Shown piece after piece: positions 7,013 through 13,655 of a DNA stretch of 13,655 bases. Position 1 is the stretch's first letter, and each line of letters opens with the position of its first letter. The translations under genes were made by a program, and so were the position numbers. Under the pieces are notes generated by a model. It saw nothing but the letters and a program-made list of their open reading frames with translations, searched no databases and was not told the origin of the DNA. The stretch is from Alphaproteobacteria bacterium UBA6544 (GTDB taxonomy: Bacteria; Pseudomonadota; Alphaproteobacteria; UBA8366): assembly GCA_002434595.1 (NCBI GenBank), contig DJKK01000167.1, positions 1 to 13,655 of the forward strand. Direction: 5' to 3'.

Positions 7013-7336
7013 TTACTTAGACAGAGGTACGACCGGCTGTCCTGTCTTTGGAGCTGCCGGTGATTCGGTTTGCTTCGACGCCTTATCCAATACGGATTCT
7101 TGTTCGCCCGTATGGCTCGCCAGGATTGCCAACGTTATGCTGGTTAGCATGAAACACGCTGCGAGCACTGCGGTAACGCGGGTCAAAAGATTCGCCGTAC
7201 CACGAAGACTGACAAGGCCGGAGCCGCTGCCGCCGCCGCCAATTCCAAGGCCACCGCCCTCGCTCCGCTGCAACAGGACGACAATCACCAAAGCAATGGC
7301 GATGAGCAAATGAATAACAAGCAGTATAGTGCTCAA
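7013..7336 (-). CDS. secG: Preprotein translocase subunit SecG
   Basis: A 107-residue SecG, the small stimulatory subunit of the SecYEG protein-export channel in the inner membrane. It shows the two expected membrane helices (about 2-22 and 52-73), joined by the conserved stretch LLQRSEGGGLGIGGGGSGSG (21-40). A polar, proline-containing cytoplasmic tail follows, longer than the minimum for the family but usual in alphaproteobacteria. The start is TTG, supported by a GAAGG ribosome-binding site nine bases upstream, by the match of STILLVIHLLIAIALV to the SecG N-terminus, and by the absence of an ATG further upstream. It lies 73 bases after tpiA and 79 bases before pyrG, the usual position in this class. 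Confidence 0.95.
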   Translation of the reverse strand: MSTILLVIHLLIAIALVIVVLLQRSEGGGLGIGGGGSGSGLVSLRGTANLLTRVTAVLAACFMLTSITLAILASHTGEQESVLDKASKQTESPAAPKTGQPVVPLSK

Positions 7337-7409
7337 GTGAATACGCCTTCGTACGGAAGAACCGCCTAGACCGGATGGCAGAGTTTTTAATCGGTCTTAC
7401 AAAAGATGG

Positions 7410-8156
7410 CTAGGGGCAACTTCGGCCAATTGCAAGAAAACTCTCCGCCTTGAGACTCGCCCCACCAACTAGGGCGCCTCCTACACCGTCCGTGCGAAGA
7501 ATTTCATCTGCGTTCTCTGCATTTACCGAACCGCCATACAGAATTCGGAAGGTTTTTGATGAATCGCTGCCGAACTCCTGCGTCAATACCGACTTGATAT
7601 GTAGGTGCATTTCAGCAATTTGCTCGACCGTCGGAACCTTGCCGGTGCCGATTGCCCATACTGGCTCGTAGGCGATAACCGTGTTTGTGGCACTTGCTGC
7701 ATCCGGCAAGCTGGACGCAACCTGGCTGCCGACGACCGCGAGCGCGTCACCTGATTCGCGTTCGGCCTCGCTTTCGCCCACACAGACGATAGCGGTCAGT
7801 CCACCTTCAACGGCCGCTTCCGCCTTCACTTTCACATCTGCATCGGTTTCACCGTGATTAGAACGCCGTTCGGAATGTCCGACAATCACGTACCCGCAGC
7901 CAAGATCAGTGAGCATACCGACGGAAATGTCCCCTGTATGAGCCCCTGCTTCAGCAGCATGGCAATCCTGGCCACCCAACGAGATGCCACTATCTCCAAT
8001 CGCGGACGCGACGGTTTGAATGGCTGTAAAGGGTGGGCAGAGCAGATATTCGCAATTTAAGGCATCTCCCTCGCTTGCGATCATTGTGGCTAGGTTTTGC
8101 GCCATCGAAATGTCGCCGTTCATCTTCCAATTGCCGGCGATCAAAATCCGCGTCAT
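7410..8156 (-). CDS. tpiA: Triosephosphate isomerase
   Basis: A 248-residue TIM-barrel enzyme that interconverts dihydroxyacetone phosphate and glyceraldehyde 3-phosphate in glycolysis. Active-site residues are complete: Asn9 and Lys11 in AGNWKMNG, His94 in IVGHSERR, and the catalytic base Glu164 in AYEPVWAIGTG. The flexible loop 6 follows (TGKVPT, about 171-176), then the phosphate-binding YGGSVN (207-212) and ALVGGASL (228-235). I chose the ATG at 8154-8156, preceded by GAGAGGA about 9 bases upstream and matching the family N-terminus. An in-frame TTG at 8186 would add ten residues that do not belong to the family. It is the first gene of the minus-strand housekeeping block and diverges from ppiD. 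Confidence 0.97.
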   Translation of the reverse strand: MTRILIAGNWKMNGDISMAQNLATMIASEGDALNCEYLLCPPFTAIQTVASAIGDSGISLGGQDCHAAEAGAHTGDISVGMLTDLGCGYVIVGHSERRSNHGETDADVKVKAEAAVEGGLTAIVCVGESEAERESGDALAVVGSQVASSLPDAASATNTVIAYEPVWAIGTGKVPTVEQIAEMHLHIKSVLTQEFGSDSSKTFRILYGGSVNAENADEILRTDGVGGALVGGASLKAESFLAIGRSCP

Positions 8157-8334
8157 CACTCTCGTCCTCTCACAGTAGCGTCGCAATTTGCATATTTCAG
8201 TAACGCATTAGTTAGCATACGCGACTTGCTTGAACACGCGCTTGATCGTATTGCGGGGATAAGGCATGGCGACTATCATGCGTACCTTTTGTTTCCCCGG
8301 GTTTTCGGGACTAAACAGCGACAACAACGGCCAT
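8157..8334. promoter_or_regulatory. Divergent tpiA/ppiD control region
   Basis: The gap between the divergent tpiA and ppiD starts must contain promoters for both, since no other upstream gene exists for either. On the plus strand TTGCTT (8226-8231) and TATTGC (8249-8254) have 17-base spacing but only a weak consensus match. I could not find a good pair for tpiA. If the plus-strand pair is real, transcription begins near 8260 and an ATG at 8266 would have almost no leader, which favours the later ppiD start at 8335. Confidence 0.4.
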
Positions 8335-10245
8335 ATGAACATGCTCCGAATCCTCCGCAATTCCGTCGCCTCCATTTTTACGAAGATCCTGCTAGGATTT
8401 ATCATGCTCAGTTTTGCTATCTGGGGCATGGGAGATATCTTTTCCGGCGGCTTCTTTGGCAACACGGTAGCCGAAGTCGGGCCCGTAAAGATCGGGGCGC
8501 AACAGGTCGGTAACGAGTATCAGCGCGAACTAAATCGCCTAAGGTCCATGAACGTCAATGCAGAGCAGGCGCGTCAAATGGGGCTGCTCGACCGGGTCGT
8601 TCAGAATATGGTGAGCCGCGCGAGTTTTGACGCGGAGGCGCTAGAGCAAGGGTTGACGGCGAGTGACGAGACGATTGTCGAGGAAATTCGCTCGAATCCG
8701 GCATTTCGAGGCAATCTGGGCAGTTTCGACCGGATCTTGTTTGAGCAGATCATACGCACGTACGGTCTGACTGAGGAAATGTATGTAGCGGAGCTGCGCC
8801 AAGACATTGCCCGCGATCAGGCGCTCGACAGTATTGCAACTTCCATTAAGGTGCCGAAATCCATTGCGGATTTGATCTACGGATACCGCGAAGAACGTCG
8901 TGTCGCTGCGGTAACCGAGGTTCCGATCGATGCATTCGTGTCGGTTTCCGAACCCACGCCAACGGACTTAATCGAATTTCATAAAGCGAACGAGCCGGAA
9001 TTCACGGCACCTGAACGACGAGCAGTTGCTTACATCCATCTCTCTCCGGACGATTTCGCAAAGCGGATTGTCGTATCGCAAGACGATCTTGTCGCGGCCT
9101 TCGAAGACCGCGCGGAGGAGTTCGGTCTTCCGGAAACGCGCAAGACCATGCAAATGGTAGTCTCCGAAGAGGAGCAAGCAAAGACCGCATTTGAACGCCT
9201 TGCTGCGGGTCAAGAGTTTGCGGCCGTTGCTAGTGAAGTCGCCGGTCAGACATCTAAAAGCATCGATCTCGGCGAAATTTCCAAGCAAGACTTGCCCGAA
9301 GACTTGTCCTTCGCGGTGTTTGAGTTGGCCGCAGATCAGGTATCCAAACCCATCAAGGGCCCGTTTGGGTGGCATATTTTCAAGGTCGAAAAGATCAACG
9401 CCGGACGTAAGGCGATGCTCGATGACGTGCGAGAGCGCCTTAATATGGAGCTCGCACGGGAGAAAGCCGTCGATGACGTATACAAAGCAGCCAACAATTT
9501 GGAAGACGCGATCGGCGCGGGCGCGAATTTTGAAAGTGCGGCCGCCAAGTTAGGTCTTGAATTGAAATCGGTCCCTGCTATCGATGCGCGCGGGCACGAC
9601 GCAGAAGAAAAGACGATTGAGGGATTGCCAGCCAATCCGTTCGTTGAGACGGTGTTTACCAGTGGAATTGATGAGCCTGGCGTGCTGACAGAATCCGAGG
9701 ATGGCGGCTTCTTCATTCTGCGCGTCAAGTCTGTAACGCCGTCTGCCCTGAAGCCTTTGGAAGATGTCAAAAAGCAAGTTGCGGAGGCCTGGAAAAGGCA
9801 AAAGCGGGCTGAACTTTCGGAAGCGCGCGCCAAGGATGTTGCCTCGGCGATCGAATCGGGCCGGGAGCTGAAGGATATAGCGGAGGCGCCGAGTAAAGAG
9901 GCCACTGTTACCGAGCCTTTTACGAGAGGTACGGGCGTGGCCCAAACCCGCCTGCCTTTTTCTGTCGTGTCTGATTTGTTCGAATTCAAGACCGCCGGGA
10001 AAGTTGCTGTTGGTCGTTCCGGCAATGGCTACATCGTCGCTAAATTAGAGGAAATTCAACCGGCAGAGTCGTTGAAGGACGTCGACGGGTATCGTGGCCT
10101 TGCCCAAAACCTGCGAGCGAAGATTTCGGGCGATTTACTGTATCAATACAATCAAGCCCTTCGAGATCGGCATGGCGCGTCCGTTAATAACGCCCTCGTG
10201 GAGCAATTGTTCACCGATAACAACCAATTTGGCGGGCATCGTTAG
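8335..10245 (+). CDS. ppiD: PpiD-like periplasmic peptidylprolyl isomerase/chaperone (SurA N-terminal domain)
   Basis: About 636 residues: a short cytoplasmic start, one membrane helix (about 14-31, FTKILLGFIMLSFAIWGMG region), a SurA_N-type helical chaperone region (about 35-190), a parvulin domain (about 265-352) and a second helical region to the end. PpiD-type proteins are anchored near the SecYEG exit and help newly exported proteins fold in the periplasm. The parvulin domain keeps GPFGWHIFKV (342-351), but the usual RHIL-type start reads RKTMQMVV, with no catalytic His at that site. It may be a chaperone with little or no isomerase activity, as in E. coli PpiD. Start: the family begins at about MLRILRN, giving ATG 8335 or 8341. 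An upstream in-frame ATG at 8266 has a GGGGA-TAAGG ribosome-binding site and would add 23 residues that look non-coding; it is not excluded. Confidence 0.9.
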   Translation: MNMLRILRNSVASIFTKILLGFIMLSFAIWGMGDIFSGGFFGNTVAEVGPVKIGAQQVGNEYQRELNRLRSMNVNAEQARQMGLLDRVVQNMVSRASFDAEALEQGLTASDETIVEEIRSNPAFRGNLGSFDRILFEQIIRTYGLTEEMYVAELRQDIARDQALDSIATSIKVPKSIADLIYGYREERRVAAVTEVPIDAFVSVSEPTPTDLIEFHKANEPEFTAPERRAVAYIHLSPDDFAKRIVVSQDDLVAAFEDRAEEFGLPETRKTMQMVVSEEEQAKTAFERLAAGQEFAAVASEVAGQTSKSIDLGEISKQDLPEDLSFAVFELAADQVSKPIKGPFGWHIFKVEKINAGRKAMLDDVRERLNMELAREKAVDDVYKAANNLEDAIGAGANFESAAAKLGLELKSVPAIDARGHDAEEKTIEGLPANPFVETVFTSGIDEPGVLTESEDGGFFILRVKSVTPSALKPLEDVKKQVAEAWKRQKRAELSEARAKDVASAIESGRELKDIAEAPSKEATVTEPFTRGTGVAQTRLPFSVVSDLFEFKTAGKVAVGRSGNGYIVAKLEEIQPAESLKDVDGYRGLAQNLRAKISGDLLYQYNQALRDRHGASVNNALVEQLFTDNNQFGGHR

Positions 10246-10248
10246 GGC

Positions 10249-11376
10249 TCACTGGCGACGAAGGCGACTTAGCGGTACCAGTTCGAGGCCTTTCTCGGCT
10301 AATGTCGGCAGCCATGCCGACAGGGCGTCTCTTGTGGCATCGTATGGATGTCCTATACCTATTGCGAAACCACGCCGGCGCGCTATACCTTCAAGTTCGG
10401 CCAACCTCTCGGCGACGCGCTCAACATCGGCCTCGTTGTCGAGAAATACATCGCGTACCAGAACGTCCATTCCTTCCGCCGCCGCGACGCGTCGCGCTAC
10501 TGAATGGGGGCTGGTTAGGGAATCCAGGAAGAACAAACCCCGATCGCGCAATTCTTGAAGGACGACGGTCATCCCTTCGTCCCATGTGGAAAATGCGCTT
10601 CCCATATGATTGTTAATCCCGACATAGCCTTCGAATTGCGAGAGGTTCCACGCGATTCGTTCGCGGATCTCATCCTCTGATAAACCGCGCAACAAGGCTT
10701 TTGGTCCTGGATCGACATCTTTCAGCGACGGTTGCATCGGTAAATGCACGATCAATTCATGCCCAGCTGCCACCGCCTCACTAGAAAGCTGCCTCAGATT
10801 GTAACCATATGGCAGGAAGGCAAGTGTCAGCGGCGGCGTCAGGGCGATCGATTTCCGCGTCCGTTTCTGGTCAATGCCAACATCATCAATGACGATTGCA
10901 ATATATGCGACAGAGCCTGCATCCGGCTTTGCCGCGGTCCGAGCGATTGTCTCTTTGGACAGAGGAGCGGGTTTCGGCCTTGCTGCCGTGACTTCCGGCG
11001 TCTGCTCGGGATTTGCGGTGCTCTTTTTGGGTGATTTTCCGGCCGGTGCCCGGTTCTTGGCGGAGGGTGTCTTGTAGGCATACACCTTAACGCCGACATT
11101 GGTTTTCGGTGCTTGTAAAAACTGCGAGTGCTGCGGGCGTCTAGTATCGTTCGGCGCACTCTTTTTCGCCGCGTTGCTGTCGGTTGTGGGTGGCGATCCG
11201 AGATAACCGCCGACTGCTGTCCCGATCGCGAAGAAAACGATCAAGGCCAAATATGCACGTCGTTTTCTGAGAAACAGCCGGTCAATGCCGAGAGGAAGCG
11301 ATCGTCCTTTAGGCGCGACAACTGGTGGATCACGCGGTTTCGAGCGTTCGATCTTTCTGTACCGGTCGTCAGACAT
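10249..11376 (-). CDS. Divergent polysaccharide deacetylase family protein, membrane-anchored
   Basis: A 375-residue protein with a basic cytoplasmic N-terminus, one membrane helix at about 41-59 (YLALIVFFAIGTAVGGYLG), a low-complexity Lys/Pro/Ala linker (about 60-152) and a C-terminal divergent polysaccharide deacetylase domain (Polysacc_deac_2, formerly DUF610) at about 155-372. The domain shows the NodB-like metal/catalytic pattern: IVIDDVG (Asp164-Asp165), HLPMQP with His211, GINNHMGS (253-260, His257), FLDS (283-286) and GIGHPY with His343. It should act in the periplasm, probably on peptidoglycan or another glycan; the substrate of this family is poorly known. It follows the carboxyltransferase by 32 bases, so the two are probably co-transcribed. 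The ATG has GGA about 8 bases upstream. Its stop lies 3 bases from the convergent ppiD stop. Confidence 0.88.
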   Translation of the reverse strand: MSDDRYRKIERSKPRDPPVVAPKGRSLPLGIDRLFLRKRRAYLALIVFFAIGTAVGGYLGSPPTTDSNAAKKSAPNDTRRPQHSQFLQAPKTNVGVKVYAYKTPSAKNRAPAGKSPKKSTANPEQTPEVTAARPKPAPLSKETIARTAAKPDAGSVAYIAIVIDDVGIDQKRTRKSIALTPPLTLAFLPYGYNLRQLSSEAVAAGHELIVHLPMQPSLKDVDPGPKALLRGLSEDEIRERIAWNLSQFEGYVGINNHMGSAFSTWDEGMTVVLQELRDRGLFFLDSLTSPHSVARRVAAAEGMDVLVRDVFLDNEADVERVAERLAELEGIARRRGFAIGIGHPYDATRDALSAWLPTLAEKGLELVPLSRLRRQ

Positions 11377-11408
11377 TGTAGGTCCGTTGCGCCATCAGGG
11401 CGCGCGGC

Positions 11409-12971
11409 TTAGGGTTTCATAGTGAATCGTGTGGGACCGAGCAATTGCGGCAATAGTGGCCTCACCCGGTCGATCCATGCACAGAGCATCGGTCGGGTCT
11501 CACGTGGGTCGATTATATCGTGAGCAGAGAACGATTCCGCACGAGGAAACGGTGAAAGGCGAGCAGCCATCATTTCCTCGAGCTCGCGCCGCTTTGCCTC
11601 AGGATCTTCGGCAGCTTCGATTTCACGACCAAAGGCTACCGCGACACCGCCCTCCAGCGGCAAGGCTCCCATTTCCGCCGAAGGCCACAGCAAAACGTAG
11701 GCATCATTGCCGTAATGCGCCGCCGCAGCGACCCCATATGATTTCTTCACCACAACAGACGCCCATGGCACCGTGCAGTCGGAAACCGCCAAGACCGCCG
11801 CGGTACCGAATTTGATCGTCCCTTCTTTTTCTGCCTCGCTGCCGATCATGAAGCCCGGCTCATCGATCAGCGCGATGATCGGTATATGGAACGTTTCGCA
11901 TGTCTCTACGAACTTCCGAACTTTCTGCGCGCCGGCGGCGGTCATCGATCCCGCATAATATCGACAGTCGTTCCCAAAAATTCCAACGGACTGGCCGTTG
12001 AGCCGGGCAAACCCGACGATCTGTCCCGGGCCATATACACGGCCCAATTCAAAGAAACTGTCCTGATCGACCACCATCGATATCAGCTTTCGCATATCGT
12101 ATGGTTTGCGCCGGTCCCTAGGGACAATGGTTGCGAGTTCCTCTTCCACCCGTTCTGCGGGGTCTCCAATATCGATATCGGGCGCAAGTTCCCAGGCATT
12201 TCTGGGCATATAGCTCAAGAACCGCCGGACTTGGTCAAACGCCTCGACTTCATCTTTCGCCACACTGTCGGCGACACCATTCCGGGCATGTATTTTCGCG
12301 CCGCCGAGCTCTTCCTTGGTAAGGTGCTCTCCAAGGGCCCGAGCGACAACCGCAGGGCCTGCGACGAGCACCTGTGCGTTCTCGCGCGTCATAACGCAAA
12401 AATGCGAAGCTACCAGCCTGGAGGCAGGTAAGCCCGCCACGGGGCCTAGGGCGGCTGTGGCAACTGGAATACATCCCATGGTTCGTGCAACGGACTGAAA
12501 CCGCCGCGGTTCATAAACTGGTGAGCCGGCCGTCGACGGAACGCGTTTCCCGCCGCCTGCTCCGGTTACGCTGCCGCCACCGCCCTCATGCAATCGTACG
12601 AGGGGCATACGGTATTTAAGGGCGACATCTTCCGCATAGATGCTTTTGCGCAGTCCCGCGGCATTCGGCGAACCACCTTTGAGAGTGAAGTCTTCTCCTC
12701 CAATTACACAATCGCGTCCATCTACCTTACCGAAACCGAGTACGAAATTCGCAGGCAAAAACTCTGTTATTTCAGCATTTTCATCGCGATATGCGCTGCC
12801 GGCGCCCATGCCGAGTTCCTGGAATGATCCTTCGTCGAGCAATCCGTCGATACGTTCCCGGATTGTCATCCGGCCCTTGGCATGCTGGCGCGCCACACCG
12901 TCCGCGCCGCCGAGTTGTTTGGCCAACTCCCGCTTTCGATGGACCTCCGCGATTTCCTTTTCCCACGCCAT
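11409..12971 (-). CDS. Acyl-CoA carboxylase carboxyltransferase (beta) subunit
   Basis: A 520-residue biotin-dependent carboxyltransferase of the PccB/MmdA type, which moves a carboxyl group from carboxybiotin to an acyl-CoA in the cytoplasm. It has the two crotonase-like halves. The N-terminal half (about 30-280) carries RMTIRERIDGLLDEGSF (34-50), GGEDFTLKGG (91-100), a glycine-rich loop near 129-141 and GPVAGLPASRL (176-186). The C-terminal half (about 285-510) carries IVPRDRRKPYDMR (282-294), FGNDCRYYAGSM (332-343), ALIDEPGFMIG (367-377) and LLWPSAEMGALPLEGGVAVAF (about 427-447). The glycine loop and the AHYGND segment place it in the acyl-CoA carboxylase group with HEGGGGSV-type loops rather than classic PccB. 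Substrate (propionyl-, acetyl- or a branched acyl-CoA) cannot be assigned. No biotin carboxylase or biotin carrier partner lies in this window. ATG start; ribosome-binding site weak (AGG close to the start, GGAG about 13 bases upstream). Confidence 0.93.
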   Translation of the reverse strand: MAWEKEIAEVHRKRELAKQLGGADGVARQHAKGRMTIRERIDGLLDEGSFQELGMGAGSAYRDENAEITEFLPANFVLGFGKVDGRDCVIGGEDFTLKGGSPNAAGLRKSIYAEDVALKYRMPLVRLHEGGGGSVTGAGGGKRVPSTAGSPVYEPRRFQSVARTMGCIPVATAALGPVAGLPASRLVASHFCVMTRENAQVLVAGPAVVARALGEHLTKEELGGAKIHARNGVADSVAKDEVEAFDQVRRFLSYMPRNAWELAPDIDIGDPAERVEEELATIVPRDRRKPYDMRKLISMVVDQDSFFELGRVYGPGQIVGFARLNGQSVGIFGNDCRYYAGSMTAAGAQKVRKFVETCETFHIPIIALIDEPGFMIGSEAEKEGTIKFGTAAVLAVSDCTVPWASVVVKKSYGVAAAAHYGNDAYVLLWPSAEMGALPLEGGVAVAFGREIEAAEDPEAKRRELEEMMAARLSPFPRAESFSAHDIIDPRETRPMLCAWIDRVRPLLPQLLGPTRFTMKP

Positions 12972-13018
12972 GCCTGATTGTTCGCTCCATTTCGGACTAC
13001 CGATTGCGCGGCGACTCT

Positions 13019-13044
13019 ACTGGTGCCCCTATACTGTAACCAGT
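13019..13044. promoter_or_regulatory. Inverted repeat ACTGGT-N14-ACCAGT (operator-like)
   Basis: Two perfect 6-bp arms, ACTGGT (13019-13024) and ACCAGT (13039-13044), are reverse complements separated by 14 bases, so arm centres are 20 bp apart, close to two helical turns. This is the geometry of a binding site for a dimeric regulator. The dyad brackets the -10 element of the candidate carboxyltransferase promoter and lies in the gap between two divergent genes. The regulator is unknown. Confidence 0.45.
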
Positions 13045-13056
13045 TGTTTTCGTCGA
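13028..13056 (-). promoter_or_regulatory. Candidate promoter of the carboxyltransferase-deacetylase operon
   Basis: On the minus strand TCGACG (13051-13056, four of six consensus bases) and TATAGG (13028-13033, four of six) are separated by 17 bases. This would give a leader of about 50 bases before the ATG at 12971. The flanking inverted repeat overlaps it. No other convincing pair is seen on this strand in the gap. Confidence 0.4.
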
Positions 13057-13096
13057 GATGCCTTAAAAGATTCGGTAAATAATCTGACACGGTGTA

Positions 13097-13126
13097 TTGA
13101 CCCTCCCCTGCCAATACCCCGAATAT
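13097..13126 (+). promoter_or_regulatory. Candidate trpD promoter
   Basis: TTGACC (13097-13102, five of six consensus bases) and GAATAT (13121-13126, three of six) are separated by 18 bases on the plus strand. Transcription would start near 13133. That is only about 7 bases before the first in-frame ATG at 13140 but about 25 before the ATG at 13158, which supports the latter as the trpD start. It also implies trpD is transcribed separately from ppiD here. Confidence 0.4.
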
Positions 13127-13157
13127 CTTGCTGGGCAGTATGGAATTCGGAATTCGA

Positions 13158-13655
13158 ATGTCGGACTCGAAAAAAGACCTACGGAATTTGATCGCGATTG
13201 TCGCGGACGGAAAGAGTCTTACTGAAGCACAGGCGTCCGAAGCCTTTGACGTAATTATGTCAGGCGAGGCGACACCGTCGCAGATCGGCGGGTTTCTTAT
13301 GGCCTTGCGTGTCCATGGTGAAACCGTCGATGAGATAACCGGGGCTGCCCGGATTATGCGAGCAAAAATGCAACCGGTTAACGCACCGGATGATGCCATC
13401 GACGTTGTCGGCACTGGCGGAGACGGCATGGGCACGCAGAATATCTCCACTGCGACGGCTTTGGTTGTGGCCGGCTGCGGCGTGCCGGTGGCGAAACACG
13501 GCAATCGCGCGGCTTCTTCGAAGTCGGGCGCGGCCGATGTTCTGACCGAACTAGGAATTAATATGGAGGCTGACGTTACAACAGTGGAACGCGTCATCCA
13601 TGAGGCCGGCATTGGTTTCCTTCTCGCACCTGCATACCACAGCGCCATGCGGCAT
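13158..13655 (+). CDS. trpD: Anthranilate phosphoribosyltransferase, N-terminal half (cut by the window edge)
   Basis: The first 166 codons of TrpD, about half of the usual 330-350 residues; the frame stays open to the right edge. TrpD joins anthranilate and PRPP to give phosphoribosyl-anthranilate in tryptophan synthesis. The small N-terminal helical domain reads SLTEAQASEAFDVIMSGEAT (20-39) and IGGFLMALRVHGETVDEITG (43-62). The PRPP/phosphate-binding loop is DVVGTGGDGMGTQNISTA (82-99), and the anthranilate/PRPP segment KHGNRAASSKSGAADVL is at 113-129. I prefer ATG 13158 (MSDSKKDLRN): it fits the family N-terminus and has GGA about 7 bases upstream. An in-frame ATG at 13140 would add six residues (MEFGIR) and sits very close to the inferred transcription start. 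The two ATGs are separated by a tandem GGAATTC duplication (13142-13155). trpE and trpG are not upstream in this window. Confidence 0.95.
   Translation, partial: MSDSKKDLRNLIAIVADGKSLTEAQASEAFDVIMSGEATPSQIGGFLMALRVHGETVDEITGAARIMRAKMQPVNAPDDAIDVVGTGGDGMGTQNISTATALVVAGCGVPVAKHGNRAASSKSGAADVLTELGINMEADVTTVERVIHEAGIGFLLAPAYHSAMRH

Noticed and set aside
8157..8186. Ten-residue N-terminal extension of TpiA from a TTG start
   Set aside because: The ATG at 8156 has a better ribosome-binding site and matches the conserved TpiA N-terminus.
9336..10025. A 229-codon minus-strand frame inside ppiD
   Set aside because: Ser/Ala-rich antisense shadow of the ppiD coding sequence with no start signal or domain.
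12866..13648. A 260-codon minus-strand open frame across the carboxyltransferase start and trpD
   Set aside because: It covers a promoter gap and is antisense to clear TrpD motifs; composition is Ser/Ala/Arg-rich as expected of a shadow frame.
1..13655. Mobile element, CRISPR, tRNA or phage remnant
   Set aside because: I saw no transposase or integrase protein, no regular direct-repeat array, no target-site duplication and no tRNA-like fold anywhere in the window.

Overview
This 13.7-kb window reads as chromosomal DNA of an alphaproteobacterium, most likely from the Rhodospirillales or a related marine lineage. The main reason is the contiguous minus-strand block tpiA-secG-pyrG-kdsA-eno-ftsB, a gene order typical of that class. 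Other support comes from a Kdo synthase (Gram-negative lipopolysaccharide), a PpiD-like periplasmic chaperone diverging from tpiA, and a trpD whose N-terminal half resembles alphaproteobacterial TrpD. I see no transposase, phage gene, tRNA, rRNA or CRISPR array. Genes are tightly packed and no stretch over 300 bases lacks a gene.

Layout. (1) Positions 1-2557, minus strand: a surface-sugar cassette read from right to left. It holds a family 2 glycosyltransferase, a small cupin, a sugar C-methyltransferase and the first 41 codons of an unrecognised gene that overlaps the methyltransferase stop codon and runs off the left edge. (2) Positions 2682-8156, minus strand: the housekeeping block tpiA, secG, pyrG, kdsA, eno and a FtsB/DivIC-like division protein. 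(3) Positions 8335-10245, plus strand: a PpiD/SurA-type peptidylprolyl isomerase, divergent from tpiA. (4) Positions 10249-12971, minus strand: a carboxyltransferase subunit of an acyl-CoA carboxylase, followed by a membrane-anchored divergent polysaccharide deacetylase. The deacetylase converges on ppiD with only 3 bases between stop codons. (5) Positions 13158-13655, plus strand: the N-terminal half of trpD, divergent from the carboxyltransferase and cut by the right edge.

How the genes fit together. The central block joins glycolysis (TpiA, Eno), CTP supply (PyrG) and Kdo-8-phosphate synthesis (KdsA). CTP and Kdo are both needed for CMP-Kdo, so this block feeds the lipopolysaccharide core, while the sugar cassette probably decorates a surface glycan. 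SecG and PpiD both serve protein export. In many relatives ftsB is followed by the pyruvate dehydrogenase genes, and ppiD by trpE-trpG-trpD-trpC. Here both flanks differ: a sugar cassette follows ftsB, and the carboxyltransferase/deacetylase pair separates ppiD from trpD. The most notable non-coding signal is a 6-bp inverted repeat with arms 20 bp apart, straddling the -10 element of a candidate carboxyltransferase promoter. I found no clearly novel biological system. The best leads are the sugar cassette with its unidentified fourth gene, the orphan carboxyltransferase and the dyad in front of it.
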